A stretch of DNA of 64,000 nt, taken from assembly GCA_016858145.1 (NCBI GenBank), contig JAEHOE010000147.1, forward strand, positions 248,001 through 312,000. The letters are read 5' to 3'. The number at the start of each line of letters is the position of its first letter. Positions within the stretch are counted from its first letter, which is position 1. This DNA is from Edaphochlamys debaryana. Its lineage: Eukaryota > Chlorophyta > Chlorophyceae > Chlamydomonadales. This document shows positions 48,222-58,600 of this stretch, piece by piece. Below the pieces are notes generated by a model. It had not been told where the DNA came from. It did no database searches and was given only the letters and a program-made list of their open reading frames with translations. The position numbers and the translations under genes are program-made.

Positions 48222-48702
48222 GGCAACCGGCGCTTGTCGTGATCAGGGCCCCAACCTAGAATGCGATGGATGCACGCATTTGGGCAGCACTCGTGCAACC
48301 CGCCGCGTAAGCAGACAGAGTATAACACTGTCGGTACTTTGGGAATAAAAGGTGTGCTGCAGGTCGGGTCTGGCCTGAGTCGCGATCCCGGGGGCTGGGG
48401 GCTTGCTAGAGCTCTCGAGCCGCAGACGTCACAACCACACCCAGAGTAGTCTGTAGACACACTTAGGCACTAAAATATCCTTTAAAGGCTCCCGACGCCT
48501 GCGTGTGCAACGTTTAAGTTTTGAGTGCGCACAGCATCGCCGCTTCGGGTGGCCCAGCAGGTTCCTCCACTCGCAATGGTGATCTAACCCCTAGCACAGT
48601 GCGTAGCCACCTAAGCGGACCAGCGGGCGACAGGGGGGGCAGCAGAGGCCCGCCCCGGCTGCCTACGCGCGAAATTCTGACCGCAACAGGAGCGCAGCCG
48701 CG
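48222..48702. promoter_or_regulatory. shared divergent promoter region
   Basis: 481 nt separate the start codons of the RD-rich gene (minus) and the ATXR3-like gene (plus). It must contain both 5' leaders and the promoters. It is more AT-rich than the genes (for example around 48460-48520). No specific box is assigned. Confidence 0.5.
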
Positions 48703-51700
48703 ATGGACTACCGGGGGGACGCGATGGGCTACGGAGGCGGTGCCTATGGAGATAACGGCGCGGGCGAGCCGGCTCGCGGTCGGCCCCGCCGCGCTGCCGC
48801 TGTTGCAGCCACGGGCGTGTTAGTCGCCGCAGCCCTCGAGGAGGAGGAGGAGGCGCTGACGCCCCCCTCGGGCCGCCGAGGCCGGGGCGGCCGGGGCCGG
48901 GGCGGTGGCGGCCGCGGCGCTGCCACCGCCGCTGCGCGTTACTACGACGACGGCAACGGCGCCGCGGGTCCCACCGCCCGCAAGCGCAAGGCCGCCGCGG
49001 CGGACGCTGACGCCTGGGCAGCCTCCGCCGCTGACCCCCGCCAGCCCCTGGCCTGGTCCAACGCCGACGTCGGCGGCGGCCTCGGCAGCCTAGGCTTCGG
49101 CAGCCTCGGCGGCGGCGGCGGCCTTGGCAGCGGCCTCGGCGGCGGCCTTGGCAGCGGCCTCGGCGGCGGCGGCGGCAGCCAAGGTTACGGCGGCATGCTG
49201 CCGCCCGCGTCCGCCGGCGCATTCGGGGCCGGGGCCGGGGCCGGGGCCCGCGGGGGCCGGTCAGCGGCCATGGAACCCGCAACCTTCGTCGCCGGCGCTG
49301 TGGGCACCGGCAGCGGCGGCGGTGACGGCCTCGCCGCCGCCGTCGCGAGCCTCAGCGGCGCGGGGCTGGGCGGCTTCGGGCTCGGCGGCGGCCTGGGCGG
49401 CGGCCTGGGCGGGGCCCTGGGCGCGCTCGGCGGCGGCGGCGGCGGCCAAGGCCTTGCGGACGCACTCGCCGCGGCGCTGCAGTCCGCGGCCGGCGGGGGC
49501 CTGGCGCAGCTCGCGGGGCTGGGCGCCGGCGGAGGCCTGGGGGCCGGCCCCGCCAGCGCCGTCAACGCCCTGGCGGAGCTGCTCAGCGCCGCAGCCGGCG
49601 GCGGTGGCGGTGGCGGCAGCCAAGCCCTGGCGGCGCCGCCGCCAGCGCCTGTGGGCGTGCCAAACCTAGACATCCGCGCGCTGGCCCTCCGCGCCCTGGA
49701 GCAGGCGCAGCAGGAGCCCGGGGGACTGGCGGGGTTCGCCGCACGGCATGGCGGCGGCGGCGGCGGCGGGGGTAGCGGCGGCGAGGAGTATGTGAACGGC
49801 GGCGGTGGTGGCGGTGGCGGCGGTGGCATGGGCAGCGGGGGTTACGAGCCGCTTCCGCTGCCGCTGCCGCCGCCCGAGGCGCCGCGGGGCCGGGGCGGCG
49901 GTGGCGGGGGCGGCGGGGGCGGGGAGGCGATGGTGGTGCCGGCGCAGCGCAAGCGCGGGCGCGGCCCCGGCGGGCAGGGCGGCGGCGGCGGCGGCATGAC
50001 GGCGCTGGCGGTGGCGGGGAGCAAGCACTTCCCCAAGGCCGCGCAGGTGGGGGCTGGGGTGGGTGTGGCTGCACGGGGGGTGGGCGAGGGTTCGGAGTGG
50101 TGGTGTTGGCGGTTAGCCACGGGGGGCGGCGGGCGGTGCAGCACAGGCCCGGCATCTGCGACTGCAGCGAGTTTCATTTGCACTTGGGAGGGCTGGGGTG
50201 GGGTTGGGGCTTGGGTGGGGTTGCGGGCAGGGGTAGGGGTAGGGCGGCTCCCCCTGGTGCTTGTGATAACGGCTGCAGGCGGCAACTGTGCGGCGATTGC
50301 TGTGCGGCAGAGGGGGCAGTTATTGCCGGGAGCGGGGCCCGTGCGGAGGGTGGGATGGAGGAAGTAGGGGCATCTCTTGACGGTTGGGGGGTTGGGGGTT
50401 GGGGGGCGTGCGTGGGCCTGTGTCTGTGCCGGCGGCTGGTGGTTCGGTGGGGTGTGCGGCGGGCTGGCTCGGTCCTCGCATGCGGCAGGATGAGGGGCGG
50501 CGGCTCGTCGGCTCCTGGATGGTTGGATCAGGGCCCTCCGAGTGGAGGCAATGCCCGCGCCTGGGGCCGTTGGCTCCGAGCGCGAGCCCGGTAACCTGCC
50601 CACGGCCCTGACACGCGGAGGAGGGGCCCGGGGCGGCCCTCGGCCCGGCAGCTCCCGGGGCCAGGGGTGCCGGGTGCTGCGGCTGGAGCTCTGGTAGTCT
50701 TCATGGCTCAGGCGCGCAACCCCCCCTCCCCTTCCCTTTCCTTCCCCTCCCTTCCCTTCCCCCCCCCTTCCCCCCAGGAGGAGGCCCGGCGCTTCCTGCT
50801 CCTGCTGGTGGCGCCCGACTTCCGGCAGCGGGGGGAGCCGCAGGCGCAGGTGGGGGTGGGCGTGGGGTGGGGTGGGGGTGTTTCGAAGCCGAGCGATGGC
50901 TGTCGCCCCGGCGTGGCTTGCAAGGTGTGGCAGCTGCCGTCAGCTCCCTCCCTCCCCGCCGCAGCCCTCCACCCGCGCCCGCGCCAAGCGGCTGGAGCCC
51001 ACTCTGCGGCAGGTGGTGCCGCACGAGGTGCCCCTGGACTGGAGCGGTGGGCGGGGGGGGAGTACTGGGGCTGGGGGTGGGGTGGGGGGGATGGAGGTGC
51101 CCCTGGACTGGGGGCGGGGCGCTGGCGAAGGGGGGGGGGCGGGATATCCACGAAGAGGAGGTGTCCCCCCCAGCCCGCAGCCCCAACCTTTCTCACCCCC
51201 CTTCACCCCCCCCCCTAGGCCCCGTCAACAAGCTGGAGATGGCGGTGTACCGCAACGTGGAGGAGCTGTGCGGGGACCTGCAGGTGGGGGCGAGGCGGGG
51301 GCAGGGGGGGGTAGCAAAGGGGATAGCAGGGGGGCCAGCAGTAGGCGGTTCGAAAGCCCTTTGCCTCGCTCGGGCCTCGCTCGGCCCCTGTGCCGCCGCT
51401 GTCCCTGGCCTTGCCCTGAAGGACGCCCCCGCTAGCTCGCCCTTATCCTTCACCCTTCCCGGCCCACCTCCGTGTCCCCTCCATCCCCCCCCCCCCCAGC
51501 CTGTGCTGGAGGCGGCTGTGTCGGGGCAGCTGAAGGCCATGGCGGAGGTGCAGGTGGGGGCGGGGAGGGAGAACTGGGGAGGCGAGAAGGCGTTGAGAGG
51601 ACATAGTCGGCTGCCTGGCCCCATTGTAGCGCTTGCCTCCCTGCCCCAGTGGAGCCCAACTGCGGGCTCCGCCTGACCGCCGACGTGACCCTGCCTCCCT

Positions 51701-54700
51701 CCCCGCCCCTCCCTCGACCCCCCGCCCGCCCCTACACACGCAGGCCTTTGCCGCTGCCGGCGGCGGCGGCCCCGGCGCTGCGTCCATGGCCGAGGAGGCG
51801 GGGCGGTACGCGCGGCAGCTGCCCCTGCTGCAGGAGCGCATCATGACGGGTGGGGGGGGCACTGGGGGGGGGGTGGGGGGTGGGGGTGGGGGACGGCAGT
51901 GCAGGTGGCTTCCACCTGACAGGGCACCGGGTGGGACAAGAGGGCTGTTTCATGGCCAACCATCCTCCCCTCCCTTCCCTCCCCCCCCCAGACCTTCACG
52001 AGGCCTTTGACACCATCAACTCGGCAGTGATGGACTCGGTGCGCCAGGTGGGGTGGGGGGGTGGGGGTGTGGGGGGATGGGGCGTTCTCTGGTCGTGGTG
52101 TACTCTGTACTGCACTGGAGCAATCAATGCCTAACGCTACGCTTGGGACCGGCCTCCCCAGCCTGCCGCTTTCCACTTGTCTTTTCACCTCGCCGCTACG
52201 TTGCTAGCTCGCCGCCCCCTCACTGACCCCCCCTTCCACCCACCCTCACTCCCACCCCTACCCACACCCCCAGGCCGCCCGCGAGGCCTCCGGCCCCCCC
52301 GCCCCCGAGCTCCCCCTCGAGCTGTGCGGCATCCCCGAGGCCGTGGGCGGCCCCCTGCCCCCCTGCGTGGCGCACAACCGGGAGCCCTACTTCGCGGTGC
52401 AGCCCTGGAGGAAGGAGCCCTTCCCGGCGCGGTGGGGCTTGAGGAAGGGGGGGGGGAGGGAGGGGTTGAAGCAGAGGCAGGGGCGGCAATTAGGGGCTGG
52501 GCCTGTCCCCTTATTGACTTGCAGCGCAGCATGTCCCCTTATCGCCCCCTTCCCGTCGCCCCCCTCCCGCCGCCACCCCCTGTGTGTTGTACACCCCTCA
52601 ACCGCCCCCTCTCAACCCCCTCTCCCCAACCCCTCTCCCCAACCTCACCCCCCTCACCCCCCCCTCCTCCCCCCAGCTCCTACGAGACGCTCACCTCCTA
52701 CGCCATCCGCTCCTCGGTGCCCTCCGAGTGCTCCGTGCTGCGCTCCAAGCTCCGCACGCGCCGCCCCGACGGAGCCGCGGAGCACTTCACGCTGGAGCAC
52801 GGCCGGGAGCTGGGGCCGGAGGAGTGGTGGGTGGGGGTGGGGGTGGGGGTGGGGGTGGGGGTGGTTGGATCTAGGGTGGCGGTTGGGCTGTGTGGTGGGT
52901 GGGGGTGGGGGTGGGGGTGTAGGGCGTGTCCTGCCAAGGCAGAGTGGCGGCGGGTGCGGGCTGAACTAGGGCTGACAAGGTGTCAGGGGTGTCTATCGCT
53001 AGGGGTTGCGCTGGGACTGAGGTGCAGGGGAATGGGTGGGGAGAATAGGAAGGCGAAGGAAGGTCCAGCAGCGGCCGGGGTGGCAGGTGCGGGGCGGCGC
53101 AGCGCCGAGGAAAGGGCCGGGCTCTGCTCTGCTCAGCCTCCGCTCCCCATGCGCTCGTCCTCAGCCGCCACCTCCACCTTCCCTGCCCCCTTTCTAACAC
53201 GTCACCCCCCCCCCCCCACCCCACCCCCACCCCCGCAGCAAGCTCCGTGAGGCGGAGCTGGCGGCGGCGGTGCGGTCCCGGCGGCCCCTGGTGCTGGGGC
53301 GGGAGGTGGTGGAGGTGGATGCGTGGGGCATGGACTGCTACACGCGGAGAAACATATTCGACGGTGAGTTGGTGGGACCGGGGGAGGGCCTGAGCAACCT
53401 GAGGGGTCAGGGCCGGGAGCAGCCGTGCTAAGGGCCCCAACGCATCGGACCACATACCGTTTGGTGGGGCCGGGGGAGGGGCTGGGGAGAGGGGGCGAAG
53501 CAAGCTACGGCACCCCTGTCTCTCCAGTGAGTAACGCCTACAGCAGACCCTGCGTGACGTCGATCCCCTCCCTATCCCCTCCCATCCGAGTGACACGGCC
53601 CCACTTACCGTTTCTCACAACCCCATCCGCCCGCCTCCGCCTCCGGTCTCCCTCCCCATCTCTCCCCTCCGCGCCCGCAGCCGCCCGCGAGAGCGGCGCC
53701 TTCGCGCACTGCCGCACCGGCTTCAAGCAGGAGGGGGAGGAGCAGGGGGGGCCCCGGCCCCGCCGGCGCGGTGAAGGCCGAGAGCCCCGCGGATGCCGCC
53801 CAGGGCAGCGAGGAGACGGGGACCGGGGCGGGGCCGCGCGAGGTCAAGGAGGAGGACGGCGCGGTGGCGGGCTCGGGCCCGGGCCCGGGCCTGGGCCCGG
53901 ATCCGGGGGCCATGGCCGGGAGTCGGACGGGGCGGTCGATGCGAAGTCGGACGGGCCGAGCCAGGGAACGGGACCGGGATCGGGACGAGGACGATGACTA
54001 TTCGGGGGATGAGGAGGACGAGGAAGACGAGGAGACTGAGCCGGAGACGTCGGGTCCGGCGCGCGGCGGCGGGCGCGGGGGCCGCGGCCGGCGGCGCGGC
54101 GGCGGCGCGGGGGCGGCGGCTGCCGCTGCCGCCGCCGGCCCCCCCCTGCCCCCCGCGCCGCCCCCCTGTGACCCTGGCGAGTCGGATGCCATCCACGCAT
54201 GGATCGACCGCAAGGTGCTCATCACGGCCCTGGCCAAGGTGAGTGTGTTAGGGGCTGCTCGTGTAAGCCGAGGCGTGTAGGGGGCAGGGAGGGGCGGCCA
54301 AAGGCTTGAGGTGCGCAGTGGCCAGGGGAAACAGTGGAGTGGGGAATGGAACGTGAGGGCGGGGGGCGTAGCGAGGTGCTCACCACCGCCCTCGGCCCCT
54401 CACCAATCCCCGTCCGCCCCCTCCTTCCGCCCCCCTTTCAGGGCCGGGACGGCTGGAACCTGCTCCAGGTGCTGGGGGCTGTGGCGGAGGAGGGCCGGGC
54501 GCAGGGGGACGCGGCCAGCGCCACGGCCGCGGAGGCGTGCATGGAGCGGCTGCGGCAGGTGGGGGGGAGGGGAAGGGGGGTGTTTGAAGCTGATAAGCGG
54601 GAGATGGGGGTGGGGTCTGGCGTCTGGAAGGGCGATATGGGTGCTGTGAGGGGTATGGGTGGTGTTGGAGGGGCGTGAGGGGCGGGGGGCCTGTGCTGAA

Positions 54701-55602
54701 GGCCGTGAAGCCGCAGGCGGAAGAACGTAAGCACAGGCCTGTTCTTAAACCCACTCTGCCCTCCGAACCCCCCCCCCTCCCCGCCACTCCCCGCCTCCCC
54801 CCCCAGCTGGGCTGGAACTACTTCCGGCTGCACCCCAAGGGCAAGGGCGTGGTGTGCGCTCTGCCCGGGGGCCTGCCCGCCTTCACCTTCGTGGAGGAGT
54901 ACCTGGGGGAGCTGCACTCGCCCTGGAGGTGGTTCGAGATACAGGTGCGTGTGTGTGTGGGGGGGGGGAGGTCGACGGGGAAAGGTAGGGGTGCTCGAGC
55001 CTGTGTTGGGGGCTGCTTGGCGCCCGAGCGTGGTGAGGGCGACCGTGTGCACCTGCACTGTGCGGCTTTGGGGGGGTAGAGCGACCCGCCCACTGCTCGA
55101 CGCCCGTCCCGCCATCCCTCCAACATCTCCCCCCCCCAGGACGCCATCAAGAAGCTCACGCAGCAGGAGCTGCCCGACTTCTACAACATCACCCTGGAGC
55201 GGCCCCGGGACGACCCGGACGGCTACGACGTGCTCTTCGTGGAGGCGGCGTTCATGGTGGGTGGGGGGGGCGGGGGGGGGGGACAGGTTGTTCAGAAGCC
55301 TTGGGTTGGATGGTGGAGGAGCTGGCAAGGAGGAGGAGTTGGCGCTTACCTGTCGCAGCGTCCTCCGCAGCGTGCCTGCTCCCCTCTCAACACCCCGCCC
55401 TCCCGCCCCCCCCTGCCCGCAGGCCTCGTTCGCCTCCCGCATGTCCCACTCCTGCACCCCCAACTGCGCGGCCACGGTGGTGTCGGTGGCGGGGCGGCTC
55501 ACCATCGCCATGTACACCAAGCGGCCCATACTGTTCGGTGAGAGAGGGGGGGGGGCTGGGGGCTGGGGTACACCAAGCGGCCCATTCTGCCCATTCGGTG
55601 AG

Positions 55603-55633
<31 letters not shown>

Positions 55634-58600
55634 CTCACACAATGGGTCGCTAGGAGCAGGAGCAAGGTACATATAGCGACCCATTCTGTATGGTGAGGGC
55701 TGTGTGGGAGGGATTTGGGGTGAGGTGGGGTGGGGTGGGGCACCCACAGGCACAAACACGTAGCAGGCACAGGCACGAGGTCACCAGTGTCTCCCCCATG
55801 GCCCCCACCCCGTACGAGTTCCAAGCCTCACCCCCCCCCCCCCGCCCTCCACCCCCTTCTAACCTCCCCCCCCCAGGCGAGGAGCTCACGTTCGACTACC
55901 AGTCCGTGACGGAGAGCGAGAAGGAGTTCCGCGAGGCCATCTGCCTGTGCGGCAACGCGCAACTGCCGGGGCTCCTACCTGTACTACTCGGGGAGCACGG
56001 CCTTCACGCAGGTGGGGGGGCTGGGGAGGGAGAGGTGGGGGGCGCACGGTGGCGGGTGTCCCCTCGCCCCGCCGCCTGCAGCAGTAGCACCAGCCTCGGC
56101 AATCCCTCTCCCCTCCTCTCTTCTCCCCTCCCCAACCCTCCCCTTCCCCCCCCCTCCCACCCCACCGCCCAACCCCCTTCCCCCCCCTCGATGCTCTCCC
56201 GCTTATCAGCTTCAAACACCCCCCCCTCCCCCCCCCCCCTACCCCCAGGTCATGGAGGAGCGGCACAACTTCCTGCACCGCCAGGCGCTGCTGGTGCGCG
56301 CCTCCACGGAGCCGCTGGGGGAGGCGGACGCAGCGCGCCTGGCCAAGCACTCGCTGGGGCCCACCAGCCTGGGGGACGGGTCGCCGGGGAACGACAGGTG
56401 GGGGGGAAGGGAAAGGTTAGAGGGGATTGGACGGGGTTGGGCGCGGTGGAGGTGTCTGTCGCAGTGCGGCAGCAGCATCTGAACGAGAACCACACCCCAC
56501 CCCCACCAACACCCACCCCCACCCCCACCCACCCACACCCTCACCCACCACACCCTCACACCCCGCCCCCCAAACCCCAAACCCCCCCACGGCCCCAGGG
56601 CCCCCGAGTGGCTGGTCAAGTGGGCTGCGCTGGTGCTCGAGTACGTGGAGCTGGAGCGCACCCTGCTCCCTAGGGTGCTGCTGGAGCTGCCCCCGCAGCT
56701 GGGGAGGTACACGCCCGAGAGCGCGGCCATAGAGGCGGAGGTGGGGCCGAGGGGGGGCACGGAGGGTGGGGGGCTGGGGGGATTGGGTGCAGCGGAGGTA
56801 CAGGAGGGTCCGGGGCTGGGAGGTGTCGTGTAGTGCTTGTGGCGGCGGTGGACGGCCCCGCGCTGCCATTCGCCGCCGCACGACCAACACCCGCTGCGCC
56901 TGCCTGCCCCCCCCCCCCTCCCCTCCCCCCCCCCATCAGGCCATCGTCCAGAACCGCGTGATGCAGATCGCCATCACCCTGGACAAGGTCAAGCACGTGC
57001 TGAGGCAGCCGGGGCAGCTGCAGGTGGGGGCGGGGGGGGGGGGGGAATCGGGGAGGGAGGGAGGGGGGAGGAGGGAGGGATGGGTTGCATGGGGCGTGTG
57101 GTGCTGAGCGGGATTGCAACGCGTCGGGGGGTGGGCCGGGGATTGGCCAAGGGGAAGGAGTGGGAGGTGCTCCTGTGGGATGGGATGGGAGGTTGCATCG
57201 GGTGCACAGACAGGCGCATCGGAGGCTGAGGTGTGGCACCGGGGCTGGACGCCCTCGCCGCCTCGCACCCTCCTACTCCCGTTCTCACCGGCCGTCAATC
57301 CATCTCATCCCTATCCCTCGCTCCCACGCCCCTCCCGCCCCCCCCCCCCCAGGTGCCCCCCATGCGGCTGCTGAGCGACGCCGAGGTGATGAGCTACCTG
57401 TGGAACGGCACCGCGTCCATAGCCAAGCGCATACTCAAGGTACCGTGGAGCTGGGGGGGGGGGAGCGGGGTGTGCGAGGAAGGGAGGGGGCCCAAGGGCC
57501 GGCACGGGGGCGGGCGCACGACCCCGGGTAAGAACCACGTAGCCCCCTCTCTCATTCATCCCAGTCCCTCATTCACCATCTGCCCGCCTTCCCTTGATCT
57601 CCACCCCCACCTCACCTCACCCCCAACCCCCCACCCACCCACCTTGACCCCCCCCCCAGGCCGCCGCCCCCTCCCTGGCCCCCTCCCACGCCATCGACCT
57701 GATGCAGTCCTTCTGGGCGCTGTGGCCCGCGGGGGCGCGGGGGGGCAGGGCGCTGGCCTCCGCGGCCAACGGGGGCGAGGACGACGAGGACGAGGGCGGC
57801 GCGGGCGGAGGCGGCGCGGGCGGGGGCGTGGAGGACCCGCAGGTGGGTGGGCTGCCAGGGAGGGGGGGGGGGGGCGGAGGGCGGGGGGACAAGGGCGCGG
57901 TGTGGGCACTGTGTGAGGCCGGCCGGGTGTAGGGAAGGCAGTGTCAGGATCGGCGGTTGGCGGTCGCGCGGGCACCGTGCCTTGCCTCGGCTTCTCCTTC
58001 TTCGACACCCGCCCTCAACAGCCGCAGACGCACACCCCTGACGCACACAACCACCCTCTGCCCCCGAGAGCGCAACGACGCTATCCCGCTCAGCAACAAC
58101 CACCCCCCCTGCCCCCCCTCCCCGGACGCGATCCCCGCACAGCAACAGACACCCACATTCCCCCCCTCTCCCCTCCCCCCCCCCCAGGCCATGGCCCTGT
58201 GCTGCCACCTGCTGGACTTCGTTGAGGCCATGGACGCATCGCGGGCGCCCCGCCTGGCGAGGGCCGTGTACCTGGTGGCCAAGCAGGTGGGGGGGAGGGG
58301 GGGGAAGGGGGAGGGGGGAGGAAGGTGGCAGGCTCTGCGGCGATGGCTCGCGAGCAGAGGCCTGCTGCTGGGGACCGGGGGGTGACGAGAAGGGGCGCTG
58401 TGCAGAGGCGGGGCGGGGCGGTGCGGGCATGCAGTGACACCCGCCATGCAATGGGCGGTGGCAGGGGCAAAGGCGGCTGCAGGGGCCTCGGCTCACGTTG
58501 CCTGCGCCCCTGCCTGCGCCCCTGCCTCCGCTCCTGCCTCCCGCCTCTGCCACCGCTGCCACGCACGCATCCATCCACCGCATCCCGCACCGTACCGCAC

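Noticed and set aside
48744..50028. Long minus-strand frames opposite the first ATXR3-like exon
   Set aside because: They mirror GGC/GCC-rich codons of the real exon and have only Arg/Pro/Ala runs.
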